Shown one piece after another: positions 38,521 to 47,514 of a stretch of DNA of 64,000 bases. Under the pieces are notes generated by a model. It searched no databases. It saw only the letters and a list, made by a program, of their open reading frames with translations, and was not told the DNA's origin. The DNA is from Malaciobacter molluscorum LMG 25693. Lineage in GTDB: Bacteria; Campylobacterota; Campylobacteria; Campylobacterales; Arcobacteraceae. Every line of letters starts with the position of its first letter. The first letter of the stretch is position 1. The position numbers and the translations under genes are program-made. The stretch spans positions 1-64,000 of the forward strand of contig NZ_CP032098.1 in assembly GCF_003544935.1 (NCBI RefSeq), in the 5' to 3' direction.

Positions 38521-39486
38521 TACTAAATATCTTCCTATTGATTTTGAAGATAATATATTTTCATAAGCTTGTTTTATATCACTTAAATCTATTTTTGTAA
38601 CTAATTTATCTATATTTGTAATTTTGTATTCATTTGCAATTTTATTCCAAATTTTTTCTTTTTTCTCAAGTGCTATTTCAACTGAATCAATTCCAATTAA
38701 TCTTATACCTCTTAATATAAAAGGAAATACATTTGTATTTAACTCGAATGAAGATGTAAGACCACAACAAGTTGCAACACCACTATGTTTTATTAATTTT
38801 AAACTATGTGCTAAAAAATCTCCACCTACTGTATCAATTACACCATCAAACTCTTCACTCAATAAAGGTTTTCTATTTTTTATATCAAATTCATCTCTTA
38901 ATATTACTTTATTTGCTCCAAGTGTTTTTAAAAACTCTTCTTTGTCCTTTTTCCCTGTAATTGCAACAACTTCATAATTTAGTTTCGAAAGAATACTAAC
39001 AGCAATACTTCCAACTCCACCTGTTGCTCCTGTTACTAATATCTTCCCACTTTTTATTCCATTTTCTTCTAATTCATTTATACTAAGTGCTGCTGTTAAT
39101 CCAGCAGTACCATAAGTCATTATCTCTTCTTCTGTAAGATTGTCTGGAATTTTTATTACCCATTTTGCAGGAACTTTTACATACTCTTGATGACCTCCAT
39201 TTGTATTCATTCCTAAGTCATATCCTGTTACTAATACTTTATTTCCTCTAATAAAATCTTTACTATTTGATTTTTCAATTATTCCTGAAACATCTATACC
39301 TGTTACATGAGGAAATACTTTTGTTACTCCAGGATTTCCTACTGAGCTTAATGCATCTTTATAATTTAAAGATGAGTATGATGCTTTAATTAAGACTTCA
39401 TCCTCTCCAATCTCTGGGATATCAATTTCTTTTATTGAACTTGTAAATTTTTTGTCTTCTAATTTTTCTACTACAAATGCTTTCAT
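38512..39486 (-). CDS. YhdH/AcuI-type NADPH-dependent quinone/acrylyl oxidoreductase
   Basis: 324 residues, zinc-free medium-chain dehydrogenase fold: N-terminal GroES-like part with YSSLNYKDALS, and the nucleotide-binding VTGATGGVGSIAVSIL near residue 150. AcuI-like members reduce acryloyl-CoA; YhdH-like ones act on quinones. I cannot separate these. It diverges from a second HxlR regulator gene with a 106-base gap, which fits redox-responsive quinone reductase control as in QorR systems. Confidence 0.9.
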   Translation of the reverse strand: MKAFVVEKLEDKKFTSSIKEIDIPEIGEDEVLIKASYSSLNYKDALSSVGNPGVTKVFPHVTGIDVSGIIEKSNSKDFIRGNKVLVTGYDLGMNTNGGHQEYVKVPAKWVIKIPDNLTEEEIMTYGTAGLTAALSINELEENGIKSGKILVTGATGGVGSIAVSILSKLNYEVVAITGKKDKEEFLKTLGANKVILRDEFDIKNRKPLLSEEFDGVIDTVGGDFLAHSLKLIKHSGVATCCGLTSSFELNTNVFPFILRGIRLIGIDSVEIALEKKEKIWNKIANEYKITNIDKLVTKIDLSDIKQAYENILSSKSIGRYLVKI

Positions 39487-39592
39487 CTCAATCCTTTAGT
39501 AAATTTAAATAAGTTTAGCTAAAATAAAAATATTACACAAGAACTTACAAATATGATATATAGTTTCAAAAAAGATACTCTTGGATAAAGTT

Positions 39593-39946
39593 ATGAATAA
39601 AAATATTGATTTAATTATAGATGATGAAAATGAAAAATGTCCAGTTGAAACTGCACTGGAAGTAATGGATGGAAAATGGAAAGTTTTAATACTTTGGTAT
39701 TTAAGAAGAGATAAAAAAAGATTTAATGAATTTCAAAAATTAATGCCGAAAATTACACAAAAGATGTTATCTTTAAAACTAAAGGAATTGGAATCTGATG
39801 GATTAATAATAAGAAAAGTTTATCCAGTTATTCCACCTAAAGTTGAATACAGTATGAGTGAATATGGTGAGAGTTTGAAGCCTATTTTAAAGCAGTTATA
39901 TCTTTGGGGAGAAGAACATAAAAAATTAAGAAGTAAAGAGTTATAA
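39593..39946 (+). CDS. HxlR family regulator (QorR-like context)
   Basis: 117 residues from the ATG at 39593, preceded by GGATAA; an upstream TTG (39581) has no good ribosome site. Winged-helix DUF24 domain with Cys16 in the conserved ENEKCPVETALEVMDGKWK region, the sensor-cysteine position in redox-sensing members. Divergent from the YhdH-like oxidoreductase, its probable target. Ends within a perfect palindrome shared with gltX. Confidence 0.88.
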   Translation: MNKNIDLIIDDENEKCPVETALEVMDGKWKVLILWYLRRDKKRFNEFQKLMPKITQKMLSLKLKELESDGLIIRKVYPVIPPKVEYSMSEYGESLKPILKQLYLWGEEHKKLRSKEL

Positions 39947-39953
39947 CTCTTTA
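39934..39953. terminator. Twenty-base perfect palindrome at convergent stops
   Basis: TAAAGAGTTA followed directly by its complement. It contains the stop codon of the HxlR gene (39944-39946) and that of gltX (39951-39953). The plus-strand side is followed by T-rich sequence. Confidence 0.6.
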
Positions 39954-41354
39954 TTCTTCTTCTTTATCAAAGTTTTTTTCTAAAGCTGTTCTGATTCTTA
40001 AGTTTATTTCATTATAACCTAATATAGCCATAAGATCATAAACTGATGGTGCTTGAGTTCCACCTGTTAAAGATATTCTAATAGGTTGGAATAATTGTGG
40101 AAATTTTAACTCAAACTCTTCAATAAAAGGTTTTGTGATCTCTTCAAAATCACAAGCTAAATGTAATGAGTCTTTTTTCTCTTCTAACGTTCTTAAATAT
40201 GTATCTAAAAGTTTTGGTGTTTCTTCTTTTATGAATTTTTTCACACCTTTTTTATCATAAGTTTCTGGTCTATTTACTATTTTCTCGATTGCTTCTTTTA
40301 ATTCAATTAGAGTTTGCGCTCTCTCTTTTGATAAATCAAGTAACATCTCTTTTTTATCATGTCCGCTAATGTGGCAATCAAAAAACTCTAACTCATTTGC
40401 TAATCTTTCATTTGAAACATTTTTGATATAGTGTGCATTTAGCCATAAAAGTTTTTCTTGATTATATGATGATGCAGATTTATTTATATTTGATGGATCA
40501 AATAATTGTAGCATCTCTTCCATTGAGAAAATCTCTTGGTCTTTATTTGACCAACCAAGTCTAACTAAAAAGTTTAATAATGCTTCAGGAAGGTATCCTT
40601 GATTTTTATATTCCATTACATCCATGGCACCATCTCTTTTTGATAGTTTTTTCCCTTGAGGATTATTTATCATTGGAACATGATAAAACTTTGGAATATC
40701 AAATCCTAGTGCTTCGTAAATTATAATTTGTTTAGCGGTATTTGTTAAGTGATCATCTCCTCTAATTACATCAGTCATTCCCATTAATGCATCATCAATT
40801 GTTACAACAAAATTATATGTAGGATTCCCATTACTTCTTGCAATTACGAAATCATCTACTTCATTACAATTAATATTTATAATTGATTTGATTCCATCAA
40901 CGAATGTGATTTTACCTTCACGTGGAGCTTTGATTCTTACAACTGGCTCTACACCTTCTGGTGGAGTTCCTGTAAAATCTCTATATCTTCCATCATATCT
41001 TGGAGTTTGTTTATTTGCCATTTGCTCTTCTCTTAAAGCATCTAGCTCTTCTTTACTCATATAACAATAGTAAGCTTTACCTTCATCTAAAAGTTGTTGG
41101 ATATATTTTCTATAAATATCCATTCTTTTTGATTGATATTCAACCTCTCCATCATAATTTAATCCAACCCATTCAAAAGCATTTATTATAGCTTTCATTG
41201 CATCTTCATTATTTCTTTGAGTATCTGTATCCTCAATTCTTAATCTAAATGTTCCGTTTGTTTTTCTTGCCCATAAATAATTGTATAATGCTGTTCTTAG
41301 TCCACCAATATGTAAATATCCAGTTGGACTTGGCGCAAATCTTGTAACTGCCAT
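39951..41354 (-). CDS. gltX: Glutamyl-tRNA synthetase
   Basis: 467 residues, class I synthetase. HIGH-type motif in PSPTGYLHIGGLRTAL (residues 8-23) and KMSKS-type KKLSKRDG (about 238). Length is normal for a discriminating or non-discriminating GluRS; Campylobacterota often have two copies and which one this is cannot be told. Its ATG overlaps the stop of a 32-residue small gene upstream, showing translational coupling. Confidence 0.96.
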   Translation of the reverse strand: MAVTRFAPSPTGYLHIGGLRTALYNYLWARKTNGTFRLRIEDTDTQRNNEDAMKAIINAFEWVGLNYDGEVEYQSKRMDIYRKYIQQLLDEGKAYYCYMSKEELDALREEQMANKQTPRYDGRYRDFTGTPPEGVEPVVRIKAPREGKITFVDGIKSIININCNEVDDFVIARSNGNPTYNFVVTIDDALMGMTDVIRGDDHLTNTAKQIIIYEALGFDIPKFYHVPMINNPQGKKLSKRDGAMDVMEYKNQGYLPEALLNFLVRLGWSNKDQEIFSMEEMLQLFDPSNINKSASSYNQEKLLWLNAHYIKNVSNERLANELEFFDCHISGHDKKEMLLDLSKERAQTLIELKEAIEKIVNRPETYDKKGVKKFIKEETPKLLDTYLRTLEEKKDSLHLACDFEEITKPFIEEFELKFPQLFQPIRISLTGGTQAPSVYDLMAILGYNEINLRIRTALEKNFDKEEE

Positions 41355-41452
41355 TATTTGTTTTCCTTATTATTACTTTTTAAAAATCCAATTGCTGCAA
41401 CTATAGCAACACATGCTAAAAATACTATCATTACAATATCAAGAGTTCCCAT
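41354..41452 (-). CDS. Small membrane peptide (32 aa) between rlmN and gltX
   Basis: ATG at 41450-41452 lies inside the last codons of rlmN, and its TAA overlaps the gltX ATG (TAATG). The peptide begins [15 protein letters not shown], is one hydrophobic helix (about 5-24) and ends in a charged tail (KSNNKENK). AAGGAAA lies just upstream. Overlap at both ends is strong evidence of a real, coupled gene. Function unknown. Confidence 0.7.
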   Translation of the reverse strand: MGTLDIVMIVFLACVAIVAAIGFLKSNNKENK

Positions 41453-42509
41453 TCATTTCCTTTTCTTTTAATTGTCCACATGCTGCTGAAATATCAAGAC
41501 CTTTTGATTCTCTAATAGTACAAAGCAATCCTCTTTTAATTAAATATTCTTGGAATTTTACCATATCTTTACTTTCTGGTCTTTGATATGATGTTCCTGG
41601 ATATGGATTAAAATAGATTAAATTGACTTTAGCTTTAATTCCATTTAAAAGTTTAATTAATTTATCTGCTGATTTTAAGTCATCATTTTTATTTTTTATA
41701 ACTAAATATTCAAACATAACTTTTTTTCTTGTATCAACAGGAAATTTTTTTACTGCATCAATAATACTTTCAATATTATATGCTTTATTCATTGGAATCA
41801 ATTCACTTCTCAATTCATCATCAACTGCATGTAAAGATATAGCTAATTGAATACCTAAATCTTCATTTCCTAATTTTTCAATTTTGCTACTTATTCCAGA
41901 TGTAGATACAGTTTGTCTTCTTCTACTTATTGCTAAACCATCTAGTTCACTAAAAATCTTTACGGCTTTTATAAAGTTTTTATAGTTATCAAGAGGTTCT
42001 CCCATTCCCATATAAACAATATTTAATGATTTATTCTCTGGAATGTTGTTGTCTCTTTTTATATTTACTATTTGTGAAATATATTCACCTACAGTAAGAT
42101 TTCTAACAAAACCACCCTTTGCAGTAAGACAGAATGTACACCCTACTTTACATCCAACTTGTGAAGATATACAAACAGTATATTTTTCACTTTTTTCAAT
42201 AGACCCATCTTCAGCTATTTGTTTTTTCTTCATAAGAAGTAATACTGCTTCAACTGTAAGACCATCTCTTAATTTAAATAGATATTTTATACTTCCATCT
42301 GTACTTATCTCTTTTTTTACTATTTGCATTAATTGAATATCATAATTCTTTTCAAGGTTTTCTTTTAAATCTTTTGGAATATTTTTCATCTCTTCAAAAG
42401 AAGAAGCATACTTTTTATAAAGCCAGTTATAAACTTGTTTTGCTCTAAAAGAAGGTTTTAGCTGTTCTTTTAATTCATCTAATGTAAAATCATATATTGA
42501 TTGTTGCAT
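41439..42509 (-). CDS. rlmN: Dual-specificity 23S rRNA/tRNA methyltransferase RlmN
   Basis: Radical-SAM enzyme methylating A2503 of 23S rRNA and A37 of some tRNAs. 356 residues, with the cluster motif CKVGCTFC (about 112-119) and the C-terminal catalytic cysteine in ISAACGQL near the end. AAGG precedes the ATG. First gene of a coupled unit with the small peptide and gltX. The parS pair lies directly upstream. Confidence 0.96.
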   Translation of the reverse strand: MQQSIYDFTLDELKEQLKPSFRAKQVYNWLYKKYASSFEEMKNIPKDLKENLEKNYDIQLMQIVKKEISTDGSIKYLFKLRDGLTVEAVLLLMKKKQIAEDGSIEKSEKYTVCISSQVGCKVGCTFCLTAKGGFVRNLTVGEYISQIVNIKRDNNIPENKSLNIVYMGMGEPLDNYKNFIKAVKIFSELDGLAISRRRQTVSTSGISSKIEKLGNEDLGIQLAISLHAVDDELRSELIPMNKAYNIESIIDAVKKFPVDTRKKVMFEYLVIKNKNDDLKSADKLIKLLNGIKAKVNLIYFNPYPGTSYQRPESKDMVKFQEYLIKRGLLCTIRESKGLDISAACGQLKEKEMNGNS

Positions 42510-42590
42510 TAATACCTTTCTTTTTATTGTAAGTTATTTTATATTATACAACTTTTCTACCCTAAATAAGCTTTTGTAGAAATAAATTTT

Positions 42591-42606
42591 TGTTTCACGT
42601 GAAACA
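42591..42606. other. parS centromere-like site 1
   Basis: TGTTTCACGTGAAACA, an exact match to the bacterial parS consensus for ParB (Spo0J) binding. It is in the gap between rlmN and the phosphorylase gene, about 42.6 kb from dnaA, a normal distance. parA and parB are not in the window. Confidence 0.9.
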
Positions 42607-42636
42607 ATAAAATCTAATATAAGTTTTTATATTAAA

Positions 42637-42652
42637 AGTTTCACGTGAAACA
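42637..42652. other. parS centromere-like site 2
   Basis: AGTTTCACGTGAAACA, 15 of 16 bases of the consensus with the 14-base core perfect. Its centre is 46 bases from that of site 1. Confidence 0.88.
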
Positions 42653-42669
42653 TTAAAAAAGTTATATTT

Positions 42670-43218
42670 TTAATGATTAGTTAATTTGATTATATTTTTA
42701 TCAATAAGATATTGAGTAAGTTTAGACATAGCTTCTTTATGATTTTTTAAGAAGTCCTCATGTGCAGTTTCATTTGTATAATTTGTAACGATGAAAATTC
42801 CAGCTGCTGGAATCTCAAACTCTTTTGCAATTTGTAAAACAGAAAAAAATTCCATATTTTCTATACCTATTCCATATACATTAAAATTCTTACTTAATGA
42901 AAAATTTGATGATATATAATTGGAACTATTAACAATAGTATCATTTTTAGCTAAGTTATTTTCTGATTCAATAACATTATCTAACGGAGTATAAGAATCA
43001 TTATTTAAAAATGATAGCTCAATATTTGAAGCTCTTTTTGATTCTAAAATATCAAAAATATTATGTTCTCCATAAGATCCAGCTGTTCCTATAAAAAGTA
43101 AATAATCAGGCTTGTCAAAAAGACATTTTCTAGTCAAGTTTATAGCACTTTCTATTAGACCTACCCCCATTGGTTGAGCGAAGTTAAAAACTTCTTCTCT
43201 TCCTGCACATATGATCAT
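42670..43218 (-). CDS. Purine-nucleoside phosphorylase-like protein
   Basis: 182 residues, shorter than standard PNP (about 235). It has PNP/UDP family features: MIICAGREEV at the start, YLLFIGTAGSYG near residue 38 and GIGIENMEFFSVLQIAKEFEIPAAGIFIVTNYT, where the ENMEFF motif holds the ribose-binding glutamate. Probably cleaves a nucleoside with phosphate, or is a nucleosidase. Its start overlaps the stop of the SIMPL-domain gene by one base. Confidence 0.8.
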   Translation of the reverse strand: MIICAGREEVFNFAQPMGVGLIESAINLTRKCLFDKPDYLLFIGTAGSYGEHNIFDILESKRASNIELSFLNNDSYTPLDNVIESENNLAKNDTIVNSSNYISSNFSLSKNFNVYGIGIENMEFFSVLQIAKEFEIPAAGIFIVTNYTNETAHEDFLKNHKEAMSKLTQYLIDKNIIKLTNH

Positions 43219-43892
43219 TAATTACACTCCAATGTATAACTTGCATCAAGTTGTACTTTTTGTTCACTATTATCAGGAATAGGAACTGTATTAGTTTTTG
43301 TTTTTACACTCATTAGTGAAGATTCCATTCTTAATACATTTGGATTATAGTTAGAGTTTATATGAATATTTTTGATTTTACATACAGAGTTTAGTTTTTT
43401 AGATAATATATTTGTATAATCTTTTGCCCAAACTATAGATTTAATTCTTAGATTAGAAATAACATTATTAGAACTCTCTTCACTTACTTTCCATGTTAAG
43501 TTTGATATTCTAATTGAAGTATTTTGATTTTTTTTCATAGAGAGTATGTCTGATAAAAAGTCATTTATTTTTTTTGAATTTTTAGATGAAATAATATAAT
43601 TTAGCTCTCCTACATATCCATCAATTCTTGATGTATTATCTTTATAAATATATTTTGGTCTTATATATAAAGAACCATTGTTCTTTTTAATACTATCAAC
43701 TTTTTTAATATGAGAATTAAAATTTGATAAAGTATTAGAAATCAAATTCTCTTTTTTTGACTCAACTATAACTGATAATCTTGTTGTAAGCATATCAGGT
43801 TTAATATTCTCTTCAAATGATTTATTAAAATGAATATCATAAGAAAAAAGTGGTAAAACACTAAATGCTGCTGATAATAAAATTTTTTTCAT
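43218..43892 (-). CDS. SIMPL (DUF541) domain periplasmic protein
   Basis: 224 residues with a signal peptide (about 1-18, LPLFSYD) and the DUF541 pattern: an early conserved strand pair, GYVGELNYIIS near residue 93, RISNLTWKVSEE, the helix SIVWAKDYTNILSKKL, and the C-terminal QKVQLDASYTLEC. Function unclear; oxidative-stress links are reported for relatives. Two bases upstream of it is hisF, so these genes form a run. Confidence 0.8.
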   Translation of the reverse strand: MKKILLSAAFSVLPLFSYDIHFNKSFEENIKPDMLTTRLSVIVESKKENLISNTLSNFNSHIKKVDSIKKNNGSLYIRPKYIYKDNTSRIDGYVGELNYIISSKNSKKINDFLSDILSMKKNQNTSIRISNLTWKVSEESSNNVISNLRIKSIVWAKDYTNILSKKLNSVCKIKNIHINSNYNPNVLRMESSLMSVKTKTNTVPIPDNSEQKVQLDASYTLECN

Positions 43893-43894
43893 AA

Positions 43895-44656
43895 TTAGAT
43901 CCTTACTGGTATATTATTGTCTCTCAAGTATTTTTTTAAATCCATAATATCAATCTCTTTAAAATGAAAGATTGATGCTGCTAAAGCTGCACTTGCTCCA
44001 TGTTCAAAAGCTTCTTTTATATGCTGCATTGTTCCAGCTCCACCACTTGCAATAACAGGAATATCAACTAATGATGATACCTTTTCTGTAATATTTAGTT
44101 CAAATCCAGTTTTTGCTCCATCTGTATCCATAGATGTCAAGAGAATTTCACCAGCTCCTCTATCATAGACTTCTTTTGCCCATTTTAAAGCATCAAGTCC
44201 TGTATCTTCTCTTCCACCTTTTACAAAAACATGATAACTTCCATCTTGAACTTTTTTTACATCAATTGCAACAACTATACATTGACTACCAAATCTTTTT
44301 GCACTTTCATCAATAAAATTTGGATTTACAACTGCTGAAGAATTAACTGATACTTTATCACATCCTACATTTAATAGATTATAAATATCATCTAATTTTC
44401 TAATTCCTCCACCAACAGTTAAAGGTATAAAAACTTCTTTTGCTACATTTTTTACAATATCAACAATTGTATCTCTATTTTCATGACTTGCAGTTATATC
44501 AAGAAATGTTATTTCATCTGCACCTTCATCATTGTATCTTTTTGCAACTTTTACTGGATTTCCTGCATCTCTTAACCCAACAAAATTAACTCCCTTTACA
44601 ACTCTTCCATCTTTTACGTCTAAGCAAGGGATTATTCTTTTTGCAAAATTACTCAA
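43895..44656 (-). CDS. hisF: Imidazole glycerol phosphate synthase subunit HisF
   Basis: Cyclase half of the glutamine-dependent synthase in histidine synthesis. 253 residues, TIM barrel. Starts with [18 protein letters not shown], with the catalytic Asp in PCLDV and the second in [12 protein letters not shown]. HisH is not adjacent. Diverges from rsmA. Confidence 0.97.
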   Translation of the reverse strand: MSNFAKRIIPCLDVKDGRVVKGVNFVGLRDAGNPVKVAKRYNDEGADEITFLDITASHENRDTIVDIVKNVAKEVFIPLTVGGGIRKLDDIYNLLNVGCDKVSVNSSAVVNPNFIDESAKRFGSQCIVVAIDVKKVQDGSYHVFVKGGREDTGLDALKWAKEVYDRGAGEILLTSMDTDGAKTGFELNITEKVSSLVDIPVIASGGAGTMQHIKEAFEHGASAALAASIFHFKEIDIMDLKKYLRDNNIPVRI

Positions 44657-44727
44657 AATTTATCCTTGAATTTAATATGAAAAAATATTATCTAAATGTA
44701 AGTTAAAAATAGATATACTATCTGAAT

Positions 44728-45537
44728 ATGGAAAATATTAAAGCTAAAAAAAAATATGGACAAAATTTTTTAATTGATTCAACTGTATTAAATAGAATCA
44801 TCCAAGCGATGCCCAAAGGCGATAATTATGTGGTTGAGATTGGGCCTGGCTTAGGTGATTTGACAAAAAATTTAGTCAAGTACAAAGATATGACTGCTTA
44901 TGAAGTAGATACTGATTTAATTGGTATCTTAGGGTCTAAATTCGAAGAAGAGATAGTTAGTAACCGATTAAAAATAGTACATAAGGATGTATTAACTGCT
45001 TGGGATGAGCAAAAAACGTTACACGAAGGTAAATATGATTTAATTGCAAATTTACCTTACTATATCGCAACAAACATTATATTAAGAGCACTAGAGGATG
45101 CTAATTGTGAGCATATAATTGTTATGATTCAAAAAGAAGTAGCAGAAAAATTTACTGCAAAAGTAAATAATAAAGAGTTCTCTTCATTAGGAATCATTGC
45201 ACAGTTATTGACAACCGATTCAAAGATACTTTTTGATGTACCTCCTGAATCATTTAACCCTGCTCCGAAGGTTGTTTCCTCTGTTTTATATCTAAAGAAA
45301 GATTTGACTAAATCTATTAGTAAAGATTTTAAAAAATTTTTGAAAGCTTGTTTTTCTCAACCAAGAAAAAAACTTTTAAAGAATATATCTTCATTAATAG
45401 ATAAAGAGATCTTGCATAAGATATTTATAGAACTTAATATAGATGAAAATACTAGACCTCATGAAGTTAGCGCATCTTTGTATAGCCAAATGTATACAAA
45501 GGTAAAAAATGGAAGAAACGAAAGTACAAGAGGATAA
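44728..45537 (+). CDS. rsmA: 16S rRNA dimethyladenosine transferase RsmA (KsgA)
   Basis: Dimethylates two adenines near the 3' end of 16S rRNA. 269 residues, with KKKYGQNFLIDSTVLN, the SAM loop VEIGPGLGDLT (about 37) and the catalytic NLPYYIA. Its last 29 bases overlap the RNase J gene in another frame, showing tight coupling at the head of a long plus-strand run. Confidence 0.97.
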   Translation: MENIKAKKKYGQNFLIDSTVLNRIIQAMPKGDNYVVEIGPGLGDLTKNLVKYKDMTAYEVDTDLIGILGSKFEEEIVSNRLKIVHKDVLTAWDEQKTLHEGKYDLIANLPYYIATNIILRALEDANCEHIIVMIQKEVAEKFTAKVNNKEFSSLGIIAQLLTTDSKILFDVPPESFNPAPKVVSSVLYLKKDLTKSISKDFKKFLKACFSQPRKKLLKNISSLIDKEILHKIFIELNIDENTRPHEVSASLYSQMYTKVKNGRNESTRG

Positions 45538-47506
45538 AGTAGTAGAACAAAAAGCACCTACTACTAATAAACCAGTAAGGCAGAGTAAGCCTAGAAATAC
45601 TCGAACTAAAAATACAAACAATAGAAATAATACAAATACAGATACTTCTAGTTCTACTCAACAAGAAAGAAAAAATAGTAATCAAACAAATACACAACAA
45701 AGAAAAAAAAGACCAATTACCAATAAACAAAAGATTCCTGTTCAAAAAGGTGAAGGTTGGATTAGTGATTTAAAAAAAGCACATCAAATAAATGAAAAAA
45801 TTCATAGAGATAGGTTAAATCCTCACTATAAATTAAATCTAAATACAAATGCAAAAGTTAGAATAACTCCATTAGGTGGTTTAGGTGAGATTGGCGGGAA
45901 TATGATGGTAATGGAAACAGAAACATGTGCTATTATTATTGATGTTGGTATGAGTTTTCCTGATGAAGATATGCATGGTGTAGATATATTAATACCTGAT
46001 TTCTCATATATTAGAGAAATTAAAAATAAAATTGCAGGGATTGTTATAACGCATGGACATGAAGATCATATTGGTGCTATGCCATATCTATTTAAAGAGA
46101 TGCAATTTCCTGTATATGGAACGTCATTACCTTTAGAAATGATTGGTTCTAAGTTTGATGAACATAAAATGAGAGAACATAGAAAATATTTCAGAGCTAT
46201 TCAAAAAAGAGTACCTATTAAAATTGGTGAATTTGAAGTAGAATGGATGCATATAACTCACTCTATTATTGATTCATCTGCAATTGCAGTTACGACTGAA
46301 GCTGGTACAATTATTCATACAGGTGATTTTAAAATTGACCATACTCCAATTGATGGATATCCAACAGATTTACATAGACTTGCATATTATGGTGAACAAG
46401 GTGTTTTACTTTTAACAAGTGATTCAACTAATTCACACTCTCAAGGATTTACAAAATCTGAAAAAACAGTTGGCCCTACTTTTGATAAGATATTTCAAAG
46501 TGCAACTGGTAGAGTTATTATGTCAACTTTCTCATCTAATATTCATAGGGTTTCACAAGCAATTGAGAGAGGACTTGCATTTAATAGAAAGATTTGTGTT
46601 ATTGGAAGATCAATGGAAAAAAACCTTGAACTTGCAATGAGTTTAGGTTATATTAAATTCCCAAGAGATCAATTTATTGATGCACATGAAGTAAATAAAT
46701 ATAATGATAATGAAGTATTAATTGTAACAACTGGAAGCCAAGGTGAATCAATGAGTGCTTTATATAGAATGGCAATTCATGAGCACAGACATATAAAAAT
46801 TAAACCAAGTGACCAAATTATTTTATCTGCAAAAGCAATTCCTGGTAATGAAGGAAGTGTTTCAGGTATTATAAATCACTTATTAAAAGCTGGTGCAAAA
46901 GTAGCATACCAAGATTTTAGTGATATTCACGTATCAGGACATGCTGCACAAGAAGAACAAAAACTTATGTTAAGACTTATTAAACCAAAATTCTTTATGC
47001 CAGTACACGGTGAGTATAATCATGCTTTAAGACATGGTCAAACAGGTATTGATTGTGGTATATTAGAAAGAAATTTATATATCATGAGTGATGGAGAGCA
47101 AATTGAAGTAACGCCAAAATATCTTAAAAAAGTTAAAACTGTAAAAACAGGAAAAGTTTATATTGATAATCAACTAAACAATAAAATTGCTGATGATATT
47201 GTAATTGATAGACAAACTATGGCAAAAGAAGGTGTAGTTGTAATCGTAGCACAAGTAAATGCAGATGATAGAACTATGGCTCATAAACCAAAAGTTAGCT
47301 CATTTGGATTAGTGCCAAATAAACTTGATAGAGTATTTAGTAAAGAGATTGAAGATATTTTAAATACTGCATTAAAAAATGCAAGACCTGGAATATTTAA
47401 AAATAGTAAAATTTTAGAAGATGAAATTAGAAAAGTAGTAAGAAAACATTGCATTAGAAAATATAAAAAATATCCAATGATTGTGCCTACTATTTTTGTT
47501 CAGTAA
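45509..47506 (+). CDS. rnj: Ribonuclease J with long N-terminal extension
   Basis: 665 residues. A basic, Asn/Thr/Arg-rich, low-complexity N-terminal extension (about 1-112) precedes the metallo-beta-lactamase core with THGHEDHIGAMPY (metal ligands about 182-187), a beta-CASP domain and a C-terminal domain. Such extensions are known in Helicobacter RNase J. The enzyme does 5'-exonucleolytic and endonucleolytic RNA decay; no RNase E is in the window. Eight bases separate it from kdsD. Confidence 0.95.
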   Translation: MEETKVQEDKVVEQKAPTTNKPVRQSKPRNTRTKNTNNRNNTNTDTSSSTQQERKNSNQTNTQQRKKRPITNKQKIPVQKGEGWISDLKKAHQINEKIHRDRLNPHYKLNLNTNAKVRITPLGGLGEIGGNMMVMETETCAIIIDVGMSFPDEDMHGVDILIPDFSYIREIKNKIAGIVITHGHEDHIGAMPYLFKEMQFPVYGTSLPLEMIGSKFDEHKMREHRKYFRAIQKRVPIKIGEFEVEWMHITHSIIDSSAIAVTTEAGTIIHTGDFKIDHTPIDGYPTDLHRLAYYGEQGVLLLTSDSTNSHSQGFTKSEKTVGPTFDKIFQSATGRVIMSTFSSNIHRVSQAIERGLAFNRKICVIGRSMEKNLELAMSLGYIKFPRDQFIDAHEVNKYNDNEVLIVTTGSQGESMSALYRMAIHEHRHIKIKPSDQIILSAKAIPGNEGSVSGIINHLLKAGAKVAYQDFSDIHVSGHAAQEEQKLMLRLIKPKFFMPVHGEYNHALRHGQTGIDCGILERNLYIMSDGEQIEVTPKYLKKVKTVKTGKVYIDNQLNNKIADDIVIDRQTMAKEGVVVIVAQVNADDRTMAHKPKVSSFGLVPNKLDRVFSKEIEDILNTALKNARPGIFKNSKILEDEIRKVVRKHCIRKYKKYPMIVPTIFVQ

Positions 47507-47514
47507 GGAAAGAT

